Shown here: positions 1 to 8,647 of the stretch, one piece after another
Position numbering within the stretch: position 1 is the first letter of the stretch
How the letters are laid out: every line of letters begins with the position of its first letter
Assembly: GCA_963790075.1 (NCBI GenBank)
Contig: CAWBNG010000008.1
Location: 186,001 to 250,000, forward strand
From: CAYOUV01 sp963790075
GTDB taxonomy: Bacteria > Chloroflexota > Anaerolineae > Anaerolineales > Villigracilaceae
Direction of reading: 5' to 3'
Length of the DNA: 64,000 nt
Made by a program: the position numbers and the translations under genes
Notes under the pieces: model-generated
Seen by the model: only the letters and a program-made list of their open reading frames with translations
The model's database searches: none
What the model was told of the DNA's origin: nothing

Positions 1-405
1 CTCGGAGATGTCGCGCCGGAAACGGTAGGTGATGTTGGTCGCGACATCGGCCATGATCCAGCCCTGAATGTATGCAAACAAGGCAGAGAGCAGGTACAAA
101 CCGAGCGTAATCAGTATGATCCGTCCGATGGAAGTAAAGTCGATCGTACCGGTCCCTTTCAGTTGGGCCAGCACGCCTTCGAATAGCGTGGTCGTGGCCT
201 GCCCCAGTATTTTTGGACCGGCAATATTGGCTGCAGTGGAGCCAATTGCGAATACCATGACAATCAAAACTGCGACTTTGTACTTGCCCAAATAGCCAAT
301 CAGTTTGAGCATGGTCCCCTTGAAATCACTGGCTTTGTCGTCTTTCAGCGAGCCCATCGGGCCGCCACGCCCCATCGGGCCGCCACCTCCAGGTCGGTGC
401 ATCAT
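1..405 (-). CDS. ABC exporter, permease/ATP-binding subunit (N-terminal part, cut by window edge)
   Basis: The first 135 residues are visible and the gene runs off the left edge. A Gly/Met/Pro-rich N-terminal tail (about residues 1-20) is followed by a hydrophobic helix (about 35-57) and a second near residues 92-112, then the start of the first coupling region. This is the pattern of the transmembrane part of an exporter-type ABC half-transporter. The ATG at 405 overlaps the stop of the upstream 746-aa half-transporter (ATGA), and GGAGGA lies 6 bases before the start, so the two are translationally coupled. The upstream partner has a degenerate ATP site, so this subunit would be expected to supply the catalytically complete Walker B and H-loop. 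That part lies outside the window and is inference. Confidence 0.85.
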   Translation of the reverse strand, partial: MMHRPGGGGPMGRGGPMGSLKDDKASDFKGTMLKLIGYLGKYKVAVLIVMVFAIGSTAANIAGPKILGQATTTLFEGVLAQLKGTGTIDFTSIGRIILITLGLYLLSALFAYIQGWIMADVATNITYRFRRDISE

Positions 406-2642
406 GATAATTCCTCCAGGCTCAATTGCGACAATGCAATTTCTCTGTACGTTTCACAGGTCTCCATCAGTTCCTGGTGTGTGCCTTTACCGACGATTTT
501 GCCTTCTTCGAGCACGATGATTTGCTCGGCATTCATAATGGTGGAGACACGCTGGGTCACGACCAATACGGTGCTTTCGCCGGTTTGTTCCTTGAGCGCT
601 TTGCGTAAAGCAGCTTCCGTTTTGAAATCCAGGGCCGAGAAGCTATCATCGAAGATATAGATCGGCGGCTTCTTGACCACGGCGCGGGCAATCGAGAGAC
701 GCTGTTTCTGGCCGCCGGACACATTGATCCCGCCTTGGGAAATTTCAGCCTCGATCCCTTCGGGTTTCGAATTGACATATTCGGTCACCTGGGCGATGTC
801 TATGGCAGAATCGAGCATATCTATGGTCGCGTTTTCGTCCGCATAGCGCAGGTTGCTTTCGATCGTGCCGGAGAACAAGACACCCTTCTGCGGAACGTAG
901 CCGATCCTGTCTCGCAAATCGTGCTGGGTGATTTCGCGAATATCGACGCCATCCACCAGGATGGCGCCCTCAGTGACGTCGTAGAAGCGCGGGAACAGGT
1001 TGATGATCGTGGATTTGCCCGAACCCGTGGAACCGATGAAGGCAGTGGTCTGAGCCGGGCGGGCAGTAAAGCTGATGTTGTGCAGCACGTCCTCGTCCGC
1101 GCCGGGGTAGCGGAATGAGACATTCCGGAACTCGATCTTGCCCTTGAACGAGGCCGGTAGCCGCTTCGGTTCTTCAGGGTCCTTGATCGTGAGTTCGGTA
1201 TCCAGCACATCGGCGATGCGGTCCGCGGACACGGAGGCGCGCGGCAGGATGATGAACAGCATCGATAGGAACAGGAAGGACATCACGATTTGCATGGCGT
1301 ACTGCATAAAGGCGATCATGTCACCGACCTGCATGTTTGCCTGGGCTACCTGATGGGAACCGATCCAGATGATGGCGATAGACAGCCCGTTCATGATCAG
1401 CATCATGACCGGCATCATTACAACCATCAGGCGGTTGATAAACAGGCTGACGGCGGTCAGATCGAGGTTGGCCTTGTCAAAACGATTTTCTTCGAAGGGC
1501 TGCATGTTGAAAGCCCGGATGACCATCATGCCGGAAAGGTTTTCGCGCGCCACCAGGTTGAGCCGGTCCACCAGTTTCTGGATGATTTTAAATTTAGGCA
1601 GCGCAATGGCAAAGACGGTCAGGATCAGGCTGATCAGGACCAGGACGGCCACGGCGATCAACCACCACATGGAGCTATCCTTGCCGAGCACGCGGATGAC
1701 ACCCCCGATGCCCAGGATGGGCGCGTAGAAGACCATGCGCACCATCATGGCCACCACCATTTGGATCTGGGTAATGTCGTTGGTGGAGCGCGTGATCAGG
1801 GACGCGGTGGAAAATTTGTTGAACTCCGCGCTGGAGAAGTTTTCGACGTTTTCGAACACATCCCGGCGGATATCGCGTGCAGAACCCGCCGCTATTTTGG
1901 CAGACAGGTAGCCAACTGTAATCGTACACAGGCCTGACAGCAGCGTCAGGAGCAGCATGATGCCGCCTACTCTCATCATGTAGTTGTTTTGCAGTTTGGC
2001 GGTGTCCATGCCGAGTGCTTCGTACTCTGCCTTGACCGGGGCAATTGCGGCCTGGATGACCATCTTGTCACCCAGAACTTCGAACTGCTTGTTGACCGCA
2101 TCCGTCATCTGCGCCAGTTGAGCCGCCGGAAGTTTTCCCAAGAGGGCAAAAATATCCGTTCCAGGTGGAATCTTTGAAACGTCGAAACCCAGCTGGCTGC
2201 CCATTTGAGCGGCTTTAGCCGGGTCAGCCATGACCTGCTCGATGGTGGAGACCGCCAGAATCCCTTTGGCCATGATCGGGTTCAAACGGTCGATTTCCGC
2301 CTGACCGATCTTGTTCAAGACGTAAACCGGTTGGTTTGCCAGGGCAGGGTATTGCTTGACATAAGTCGCATAGTCCGCTGAGTTCTTGTCGACCAGGGTG
2401 TAATCCTTCAAAACGCTGGCTTTATCGGCAGCGCTCATGAAGATCACGACCCGATCCATTTCACTCTGGCGGATGGCGACAGGAACGGCATTTTCAACAC
2501 CGCTCTGCTGGATCCCAAAGTTGACGATCCGTGAGAGATAATCCGGCAGCGCCAGGTCGAAGTTTGCCTGGGCAAACAACAGGACAATCGCGAGCAAGAG
2601 CATGGTCGTATATGGTTTTAGGTATTTTGCCAATCGAAGCAT
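402..2642 (-). CDS. ABC exporter, permease/ATP-binding subunit with degenerate ATP site
   Basis: A 746-residue half-transporter, long for its family. The first membrane helix (about 13-35) is followed by an unusual hydrophilic stretch of about 180 residues (about 40-220), then the remaining five helices (from about 227) and the nucleotide-binding domain (about 500-735). Visible motifs are Walker A GSTGSGKST near residue 535, a Q-loop (VPQKG), signature VSGGQKQR, and Walker B IFDDSFSALD. Asp stands where the catalytic Glu is normal, and the H-loop reads TQR rather than TH. The same substitutions mark the non-hydrolysing site of heterodimeric exporters of the TM287/288 type. It lies between a MarR gene and its partner subunit, which suggests inducible efflux of a toxic or amphipathic compound. 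The substrate is unknown. Confidence 0.93.
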   Translation of the reverse strand: MLRLAKYLKPYTTMLLLAIVLLFAQANFDLALPDYLSRIVNFGIQQSGVENAVPVAIRQSEMDRVVIFMSAADKASVLKDYTLVDKNSADYATYVKQYPALANQPVYVLNKIGQAEIDRLNPIMAKGILAVSTIEQVMADPAKAAQMGSQLGFDVSKIPPGTDIFALLGKLPAAQLAQMTDAVNKQFEVLGDKMVIQAAIAPVKAEYEALGMDTAKLQNNYMMRVGGIMLLLTLLSGLCTITVGYLSAKIAAGSARDIRRDVFENVENFSSAEFNKFSTASLITRSTNDITQIQMVVAMMVRMVFYAPILGIGGVIRVLGKDSSMWWLIAVAVLVLISLILTVFAIALPKFKIIQKLVDRLNLVARENLSGMMVIRAFNMQPFEENRFDKANLDLTAVSLFINRLMVVMMPVMMLIMNGLSIAIIWIGSHQVAQANMQVGDMIAFMQYAMQIVMSFLFLSMLFIILPRASVSADRIADVLDTELTIKDPEEPKRLPASFKGKIEFRNVSFRYPGADEDVLHNISFTARPAQTTAFIGSTGSGKSTIINLFPRFYDVTEGAILVDGVDIREITQHDLRDRIGYVPQKGVLFSGTIESNLRYADENATIDMLDSAIDIAQVTEYVNSKPEGIEAEISQGGINVSGGQKQRLSIARAVVKKPPIYIFDDSFSALDFKTEAALRKALKEQTGESTVLVVTQRVSTIMNAEQIIVLEEGKIVGKGTHQELMETCETYREIALSQLSLEELS

Positions 2643-2727
2643 GTATGGGGTTCTCCTAATAACAGGCTATTCTGGAAGAATTAACTTCGAGACGATTTGA
2701 TCGGGGAAATTAGGATAAAAAGCTGAA

Positions 2728-3177
2728 CTAGGCTTTACTTTCCATTGTCTGCGCCACCTGGGTCATGATCTCCAGCGCCTCGGTGATTTTGATTTTTTCT
2801 TCCGGGTTAAGCGTTTCTGCCAGTCCATCGACCCAGCGATAGCGTTCCTGGATGCCCTGCTCAATCAATTCCTCGCCTTTGGACGAAAGGGCCACCTGCT
2901 TGGCGCGCCGGTCATGCGGATCTTCAGAGCGTTCCAGCAAACCAGCCTGGACGAGCTTTTCCACCAACTGGCTGGCGGCCGCAGCGCTGATATCCATGTG
3001 CTCGCTGAGGTTGGAAATCCCGCATCCGCCTCGATAGTGGAGACGCATCAGGATGCTGAACTGCGGCATGGACAGCCCGCTCGATTTGACGTATTGCATC
3101 CAACCGCTCATCGAGCGGTGCATGAAAACATCCATCCATTGGCGGAGCGCCTGCGAAAACCGGACCGAATCTGTCAT
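2728..3177 (-). CDS. MarR-family transcriptional regulator
   Basis: 149 residues, the usual length for MarR proteins. A helix-rich N-terminus for dimerisation leads into a winged helix-turn-helix (about residues 35-105) with the characteristic wing segment containing DPHDRRAK (about 85-92). A C-terminal dimerisation helix follows. AAGAAGG lies about 10 bases before the ATG. The gene is followed after 85 bases by the exporter pair on the same strand, so it most likely represses its own operon. Three copies of AGTTAAG, one of them inverted, sit immediately upstream and the nearest abuts the start codon. This fits simple autorepression relieved by a ligand; the ligand is not deducible. Confidence 0.93.
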   Translation of the reverse strand: MTDSVRFSQALRQWMDVFMHRSMSGWMQYVKSSGLSMPQFSILMRLHYRGGCGISNLSEHMDISAAAASQLVEKLVQAGLLERSEDPHDRRAKQVALSSKGEELIEQGIQERYRWVDGLAETLNPEEKIKITEALEIMTQVAQTMESKA

Positions 3178-3212
3178 AGTTAAGCCTTCTTTTTAGTTAA
3201 GACCGCTTAACT
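3178..3212. promoter_or_regulatory. Candidate MarR operator: three AGTTAAG half-sites
   Basis: AGTTAAG occurs at 3178-3184 and 3195-3201, and its exact inverse CTTAACT at 3206-3212. The last two form a perfect 7+4+7 palindrome. The first copy abuts the MarR start codon. MarR dimers bind palindromes of about this size near their own promoters, so this is the best operator candidate for the exporter operon. Confidence 0.6.
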
Positions 3213-3351
3213 ATATGCAAAACAAAAATATTGTCAAGCCCAAAATCACTCATTGTGAAAATTCTTATGAAACATTAACCAAGTTTTGGCGATCGGGTGC
3301 TGAAAACGATTGCACTTGTGTGTGGTTGTACCTCGCGATGGGTTTTCACTC

Positions 3352-3378
3352 TTGACAAGAATAAGGGTCATGGATAAT
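3352..3378 (+). promoter_or_regulatory. Candidate sigma-70-type promoter of the second MarR/ABC-2 operon
   Basis: TTGACA at 3352-3357 and GATAAT at 3373-3378 with a 15-base spacer (or TAATAT at 3375-3380 with 17). A transcript from here would begin near 3385-3390. That places the real start of the following gene at 3430 and not at the earlier in-frame ATGs. Confidence 0.55.
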
Positions 3379-3391
3379 ATTCCTGCCTTGG

Positions 3392-3417
3392 AAATATACC
3401 ATTACGCAAATATACCA
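3392..3417. repeat. Direct 10-base repeat in the leader of the second MarR gene
   Basis: AAATATACCA occurs at 3392-3401 and again at 3408-3417, start to start 16 bases, between the candidate promoter and the start codon. It may be a tandem half-site for the adjacent MarR protein; this is not proven. Confidence 0.5.
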
Positions 3418-3429
3418 GGATGGAAATTT

Positions 3430-3942
3430 ATGACCGATCTCGACAGCCCCCAATTCTCCCATGAAGTTGCGGAAATTGCGCAGCGATTGTTTCGTTTGAG
3501 AAATCGTTTCCGGGTGGGTATTCCTGAAAATCTGTCTGCCTTAAGGAAACGCATCCGCGAGTCCCAGTCGAAGGGGAAATTCAGCGGCATCGTCGACTTC
3601 GACACTTTTTATGGGGTTGGCATCGTCTTCTCTCATTACAACCGACCCATAACCATGGGCGAACTCAGCCGGGATTTGGAAATCCCCCTCAGCACCGCCA
3701 CGCGCATGATGGACTGGTTCGTGCAAAATGGCTTCGTCGAACGGCTGCGAGACGCCCAGGACCGGCGGGTTGTCCGGGTTGGCCTGACGCAATCAGGCCA
3801 GGAAATTTACCATACCATCAAGCAAACTTTTACAGAAAGCGTCACACGCTTTATGAGCCACCTCACCTCGGAAGAACAGCAGACCTTTTTCAAGCTCTTG
3901 ACGAAGGTTCTGGATGCTTTCGAAAAAGAAACCCAAGGGTAA
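3430..3942 (+). CDS. MarR-family transcriptional regulator
   Basis: 170 residues from the ATG at 3430, which has AGGA 9 bases upstream. Earlier in-frame ATGs lie before or within the promoter and are not used here. A winged helix-turn-helix is seen at about residues 70-125: a recognition helix around STATRMMDWF and the wing DAQDRRVVRV. Long helices flank it. It is the first gene of a five-gene run on the plus strand with the ABC-2 permease, HlyD adaptor and two ATPases, so it is probably the local repressor of that pump. It is not a close copy of the MarR protein encoded divergently 250 bases away, so the two pumps are likely controlled separately. Confidence 0.9.
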   Translation: MTDLDSPQFSHEVAEIAQRLFRLRNRFRVGIPENLSALRKRIRESQSKGKFSGIVDFDTFYGVGIVFSHYNRPITMGELSRDLEIPLSTATRMMDWFVQNGFVERLRDAQDRRVVRVGLTQSGQEIYHTIKQTFTESVTRFMSHLTSEEQQTFFKLLTKVLDAFEKETQG

Positions 3943-3966
3943 GCAAAATTCAACACGGAGTGCCCC

Positions 3967-5094
3967 ATGAGACGTTTTAGAGCCTTGATCAAAAAAGAAA
4001 TTACCCAAATGTTGCGCGATCCGCGCACATTGGTTTTTATCTTCATCATGCCGATTTTGGAGTTGGTGCTGTTAGGGTACGCCAACAATACCGATATCAA
4101 ATATGTTCCTACCGTAATTTTTGACCAAAGCAAAAGCCAGGCCAGTCGTTCCCTGCTGGCAGCCTTCAGTGCAACGGAGTATTTCTCGTTTGACTATATG
4201 GCCAATAACAATGCCAGGGTGGACTCGCTGATCCAAGGCGGTCAGGCCAAGGTCGGGATCATCATCCCGCCCGACTATAGCACAAAGATCGCTGCCGGGA
4301 AGTCCGCTCAAGTGCAGGTGTTGATCGACGGCTCCGACCCGACCATTGCCAGCGCCGTGCTTTCAGCGGCCACGCTGGCCGGTCAGGCGCTCGGCACCAG
4401 CATCCGCAGTGAGCAACTGGCCCTAAAAGGCGCCAGCCTCGGAGGCGAAGCACCAGTAGACGTGCGTACCCGGGTCTTGTACAACCCGGACCTGCTCGGC
4501 AGCTATGACATTGTGCCCGGTCTGATTGCGCTGATCCTGTTTCAGACGACGACCAGCCTGACCGCACTGTCCATCGTCCGCGAGCGCGAACGGGGCACGA
4601 TCGAGCAGTTAATCGTCACCCCGATCCGAAACTGGGAGTTAGTGTTGGCCAAGATCATACCGTACATTTTGGTTTCGTTTGCCAACACGATTCTGATCTT
4701 GCTAATTGGGACGCTGTGGTTCAAGGTGCCGATTCGAGGCAGTTTGACCCTGCTGTTCCTGCTCACTGGCTTGTATCTGCTGCCCAATCTTGGCCTCGGC
4801 CTGTTCATTTCCACCATTGCCAAAACCCAACAACAGGCTCAGTTGATGACCATGCCCATCATGTTGCCTTCCTTCATGCTTTCGGGCTTTATCTTCCCGA
4901 TCTCGTCGCTGCCGGCTGTACTGCAAGCTGTCGGGTATATGCTGCCTCTCACTTATTTCATCTTCATTTTACGCAGCTTGGTGGTGAAAGGTGCCGGGCT
5001 GGATTTACTGATTCCACAAACCCTGATCCTCGCGGCTTTTGCAATTGGATTGTTGGGCCTGGCTGCCTGGCGTTTTCGCAAGAGCCTTGATTGA
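3967..5094 (+). CDS. ABC-2 type transporter permease (YbhR/YbhS-like)
   Basis: 375 residues with the ABC-2 layout: a first helix after the cytoplasmic N-terminus (about 20-40), a large extracytoplasmic domain (about 45-180), then five helices to the C-terminus. The segment before the second helix contains RERERGTIEQL, a conserved feature near the coupling region of this family. GGAG precedes the ATG by 8 bases. It is followed by an HlyD adaptor and two ATPases, as in the ybhGFSR drug and cation efflux operon. Only one permease gene is present here, where the E. coli system has two, so a homodimer is implied. The substrate is unknown. Confidence 0.92.
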   Translation: MRRFRALIKKEITQMLRDPRTLVFIFIMPILELVLLGYANNTDIKYVPTVIFDQSKSQASRSLLAAFSATEYFSFDYMANNNARVDSLIQGGQAKVGIIIPPDYSTKIAAGKSAQVQVLIDGSDPTIASAVLSAATLAGQALGTSIRSEQLALKGASLGGEAPVDVRTRVLYNPDLLGSYDIVPGLIALILFQTTTSLTALSIVRERERGTIEQLIVTPIRNWELVLAKIIPYILVSFANTILILLIGTLWFKVPIRGSLTLLFLLTGLYLLPNLGLGLFISTIAKTQQQAQLMTMPIMLPSFMLSGFIFPISSLPAVLQAVGYMLPLTYFIFILRSLVVKGAGLDLLIPQTLILAAFAIGLLGLAAWRFRKSLD

Positions 5095-5120
5095 TCACTT
5101 TGCCTTGAAAGGAATTCCTA

Positions 5121-6554
5121 ATGAAAAATCGAAATCCTCGCACGATAATGCTTGTATTCCTGTTGGTTGTCGTGATCGGTGGGGGCGTTTGGTATTTCAT
5201 GAGCCGGCAGTCGGCAGCGGCGGCCGGTGTGCTGACCGCCTCCGGAACGGTGGAGACCACGGATTATTCTGTCGCCCCGGAACTCGCCGCAAAAGTTTTA
5301 GATGTGGCGGTGAGTGAAGGGGAAACGGTCAAAGCGGGGGAGGTGCTGGTGCGTCTGGACGATACCCTGCTGCAGGCGCAGCGCAAACAGGCGGCGGCGG
5401 CGCTGGAGACCGCCAAGGGGGGGGTGACCGCAGCTGGGGTGACGGTGGCGTCCGCCCAGGCACAGTACGACATAGCCATGAACGCTGCGTTGGCGCAGGA
5501 CAAAAAGGACCGGGTGGCGGATTGGTTTGCGACCACGCCGGGCCAGTTCGACTTGCCATTGTGGTACTTCCAGAAGGACCAGCAAATCGCGGCTGCGCAG
5601 GCTGAGGTGGCGGCGGCTGAGGCAGCGCTGACGGCAGCCCAGGAGAGGTTAAAGAGCGTGGAGGCGAAGACCTCCAGCGGGGATTTCATCACCGCCGAGA
5701 AGGATCTGCTGGAGGCACGTGCGACGTTCCTGGTGGCCAAGCAGGTGGTCGATCTGACGGGAGGGGTGACGGGCAGCAGCGCCAATGTGACCTTGCCCAA
5801 GGGGCTGCCGTACCGGGCCCAGATTCGCCTGCACAAGCTGCTGGATGATAACCAGAGTGACCTGCACGATTCGGCGCAAGCCAGCTATGACGATGCCAAG
5901 AATGCGCTGGATGATGCCCAAGAGGCGTATGACGAAGCGCTGACCACGGATGGGGCGACGGATGTGTTGAAGGCGCGGGCGGACGTGGCCGTGGCGCAGG
6001 AGAGGTACTACACGGCACAGGATATGCTGCGCTCGCTGCAAACGGGGGCGCAGTCGCTGCAGGTGGACGCGGCGCAGAAAGCGCTGGACCAGGCCAATGC
6101 AGGGGCGATGCAGGCGCAGCTGGCGGTGGATCAGGCGCAGGCCAACCTGGATCTGATCGATGCGCAGCTGGCGAAGACAGTTGTCACCGCCCCGGTGGAT
6201 GGTGTGGTGTTGACGCGTACAGCAGAACCTGGAAACGTGGTCAATGCAGGTGGAATCTTACTCACCTTAGGCCGCCTCGACGAACTGACCATCACTGTCT
6301 ATGTGCCCGAGGATCGGGTCGGTGAGGTTTCCCTTGGACAGCATGCCAACGTCACGGTGGATTCCTTCCCTGGGGAAACATTTACGGCCGTTGTCACCTA
6401 CATTTCGGACCAGGCTGAATTCACTCCGCGCAACGTGCAGACGGTGGAAGGCCGCAAGAACACCGTCTTTGCTGTGAAGCTCAAACTGGGAGACACCGGT
6501 GGGAAGATCAAGCCCGGTATGCCAGCCGATGTGGTTTTCGGTACAAAAGAGTAA
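5121..6554 (+). CDS. HlyD-family periplasmic adaptor (membrane fusion protein)
   Basis: 477 residues. A single N-terminal membrane anchor (about 10-28) is followed by the first half of a lipoyl-like domain (about 40-85: SGTVETTDY and the VSEGETVKAGEVLVRLDD pattern). A very long Ala/Gln/Asp-rich coiled-coil hairpin follows (about 90-335), then the second lipoyl half (VVTAPVDGVVLT) and a beta-barrel (about 360-470). The coiled coil is longer than in typical 330-residue YbhG-like adaptors. It should bridge the ABC-2 permease to the outer envelope or act as an extracytoplasmic chaperone. The DNA of the coiled coil is visibly richer in G and C than its surroundings because of Ala and Gln codons. 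Confidence 0.92.
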   Translation: MKNRNPRTIMLVFLLVVVIGGGVWYFMSRQSAAAAGVLTASGTVETTDYSVAPELAAKVLDVAVSEGETVKAGEVLVRLDDTLLQAQRKQAAAALETAKGGVTAAGVTVASAQAQYDIAMNAALAQDKKDRVADWFATTPGQFDLPLWYFQKDQQIAAAQAEVAAAEAALTAAQERLKSVEAKTSSGDFITAEKDLLEARATFLVAKQVVDLTGGVTGSSANVTLPKGLPYRAQIRLHKLLDDNQSDLHDSAQASYDDAKNALDDAQEAYDEALTTDGATDVLKARADVAVAQERYYTAQDMLRSLQTGAQSLQVDAAQKALDQANAGAMQAQLAVDQAQANLDLIDAQLAKTVVTAPVDGVVLTRTAEPGNVVNAGGILLTLGRLDELTITVYVPEDRVGEVSLGQHANVTVDSFPGETFTAVVTYISDQAEFTPRNVQTVEGRKNTVFAVKLKLGDTGGKIKPGMPADVVFGTKE

Positions 6555-6683
6555 TCACATATCACCGCGGTGAGTGTTCTTGACGATGAAACATTCTTCT
6601 GCTTACCAAATATCCCATTCGTGAGTGAATAACTTTGCTCACCGTTTACGGCTCGCCTGCAATGACATATTCTGGATGATCTG

Positions 6684-7643
6684 ATGGAACCTGAAATTTT
6701 ACTGGAAACCCAAAACCTAGTAAGAACCTTTGGCAGCATCCACGCCGTGGACGGGCTTGACCTGAAAGTGCGCGCCGGGGAAATGGTCGGGTTGGTTGGG
6801 CCGGATGGTGCGGGTAAAACCACCACCATGCGCTTGCTGTGCGGAGCACTGACCCCTACTGCCGGGCAAATCCAAATTGCCGGATACGAACTGCCGGACC
6901 AGGTGGAAAAAGCCCGCGAGGAGATCGGCTATCTGGCACAGCAATTCAGCCTGTATGGCGATTTGACTGTCAAAGAAAACCTTGACTTTTTCGGGGAAGT
7001 CTTTGAGATTCCTGATGCGGAGCGTGAGCAACGCTCCCAGGACCTGCTGCGGTTCGCCGGTCTGGCAGAGTTTGCCAACCGCCCAGCCCTCGCGCTTTCG
7101 GGTGGCATGCAGAAGAAACTGGGACTGGCTTGCGCGCTGGTCCATCGTCCCAAGGTGCTGCTGCTGGATGAGCCCACCGGCGGCGTGGACCCGGTGGCCC
7201 GCCAGGAATTCTGGCATTTGTTGATTGCGCTTTTGCGCGGCGGCTCAGCGGTGCTGGTCAGCACACCCTACATGGACGAGGCCATGCGCTTTAACCGGGT
7301 TATTTTCATGAACCATGGCCGCGCACTGACCCAGGGCGCGCCACGCGAATTAATGGGTCGTATCGCAGGGCACATCCTCGAACTGGATGCCGAACCGCAG
7401 ATGGAAGCCAAATCCATTGCTGCTTCTGACCCGGAAGTGGAGAATGTCCAAACGTTTGGCCAGTACCTGCACCTGGGGGTGAGTTCTGCCGCCGGGCCGC
7501 AGAAACGCATCCCGAAAAAACTGGCTGCGGCTGGCATCCATCTGAATCACCTGCACCCGGTACCGCCCACGCTTGAGGATGTTTTTATCCATTTAATTGA
7601 AACGGAGGCCGCAGAATATGGCGAGCCAACCCCTCCCGCTTGA
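6684..7643 (+). CDS. ABC-2 transporter ATP-binding protein, degenerate H-loop
   Basis: 319 residues with a single nucleotide-binding domain. Visible motifs are Walker A GPDGAGKTTT (about 38-47), signature LSGGMQKKL (about 139-147) and Walker B LLLDEPTGG. The switch region reads STPYMDEA, with Pro where His is normal (THYMDEA). A C-terminal extension of about 90 residues follows, as in YbhF-type ATPases. The next ATPase gene overlaps its 3' end by 26 bases and keeps the switch His, so the pair probably forms one asymmetric heterodimer, equivalent to the two halves of fused YbhF. Confidence 0.92.
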   Translation: MEPEILLETQNLVRTFGSIHAVDGLDLKVRAGEMVGLVGPDGAGKTTTMRLLCGALTPTAGQIQIAGYELPDQVEKAREEIGYLAQQFSLYGDLTVKENLDFFGEVFEIPDAEREQRSQDLLRFAGLAEFANRPALALSGGMQKKLGLACALVHRPKVLLLDEPTGGVDPVARQEFWHLLIALLRGGSAVLVSTPYMDEAMRFNRVIFMNHGRALTQGAPRELMGRIAGHILELDAEPQMEAKSIAASDPEVENVQTFGQYLHLGVSSAAGPQKRIPKKLAAAGIHLNHLHPVPPTLEDVFIHLIETEAAEYGEPTPPA

Positions 7644-8568
7644 AGTGATTGGGCTAACCAAAAAGTTCGGAGATTTTACGGCGGTCGATCACGTCTCTTT
7701 CACTGTCCAGCCGGGTGAGGTAATTGGTTATCTGGGCCCTAACGGCAGCGGTAAAACGACTACCATTCGCATGTTGTGCGGGCTGCTGGTGCCTACGGAG
7801 GGTACGGCGCGTGTCCTAGGCATCGACGTGGTGCAGAACCCGGAGGCCATCAAACCGCACATCGGTTACATGTCGCAAAAATTTGCGCTTTACGATGACC
7901 TGACCGTGCTGGAAAATCTGCAATTTTACGCGGGCGTTTACGAAGTACCCGAGGGTGAAGAATTGGCCCGGATCCAAGATGTTTTGCACATGGCCGGGCT
8001 GGAAGGGCGTTCAAATCTGCTCACCGGCGAAATATCGGGCGGCTGGCGGCAGCGTCTGGCCCTGGGTTGCGCCTTGATCCACCGCCCGCCGTTGCTGTTT
8101 CTCGATGAACCCACCAGTGGCGTGGATCCGGTGGCGCGCCGCGAGTTCTGGGATTTGATTTACCAACTGGCTCATGACGGTACGACGATTTTCATTACCA
8201 CCCATTACATGGACGAGGCTGAACACTGCAACAAGGTGGCCTTCATGTATCGCAGCAAACTGCTGGCGCACGATACCCCGGAAGGCCTTAAAAATAACTA
8301 CCTTAAGGGTGCTGCCTGGGATTTGGATGCTGCCCCACTGCTCGAAACGGTAGAAACCCTAAGTGGGATGGAGGGGGTGGCGCAGGCCAGTCTGCACGGT
8401 GACCGCGCGCATGTCATCGTTGATCCCGACCAGTGGACCACGAAAAAACTCATTGCCGCACTGGCGGACAAGGGATCGAAAGTCCGGTCCGTCGCAAAGG
8501 TGCAATCCACGCTGGAGGACGTGTTCATGCTGCTGGCGAATCGCGGCCATGCAAACAATGGCAAGTAA
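7618..8568 (+). CDS. ABC-2 transporter ATP-binding protein
   Basis: 316 residues from the ATG at 7618, which has ACGGAGG about 9 bases upstream inside the preceding gene. An earlier in-frame start at 7597 has no such site. Motifs are GPNGSGKTTT (Walker A), ISGGWRQRL (signature), LFLDEPTSG (Walker B) and the intact switch TTHYMDEAE. The C-terminal domain (about 220-316) carries the LEDVFM motif common to ABC-2 ATPases. It is the last gene of the operon and is followed by a hairpin terminator. It is paired with the upstream ATPase, whose switch His is missing. Confidence 0.92.
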   Translation: MASQPLPLEVIGLTKKFGDFTAVDHVSFTVQPGEVIGYLGPNGSGKTTTIRMLCGLLVPTEGTARVLGIDVVQNPEAIKPHIGYMSQKFALYDDLTVLENLQFYAGVYEVPEGEELARIQDVLHMAGLEGRSNLLTGEISGGWRQRLALGCALIHRPPLLFLDEPTSGVDPVARREFWDLIYQLAHDGTTIFITTHYMDEAEHCNKVAFMYRSKLLAHDTPEGLKNNYLKGAAWDLDAAPLLETVETLSGMEGVAQASLHGDRAHVIVDPDQWTTKKLIAALADKGSKVRSVAKVQSTLEDVFMLLANRGHANNGK

Positions 8569-8594
8569 CCACAGGTTTTCTTTAAAACACAAGG

Positions 8595-8629
8595 AAACAT
8601 CCCCGATCTTTCAGGGGATGTTTGTTTTA
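8595..8629. terminator. Bidirectional intrinsic terminator
   Basis: AAACATCCCC (8595-8604) pairs with GGGGATGTTT (8614-8623) around a 9-base loop, with T-rich sequence on the plus side and moderately T-rich sequence on the minus side. It separates the convergent ABC-2 ATPase and SDR genes. Confidence 0.8.
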
Positions 8630-8647
8630 AAGGTCTGGCCTCATGAT

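Noticed and set aside
3310..3429. Upstream in-frame starts of the second MarR gene at 3310 or 3370
   Set aside because: They lie upstream of or within the promoter elements at 3352-3378 and have no ribosome site. The ATG at 3430 has one.
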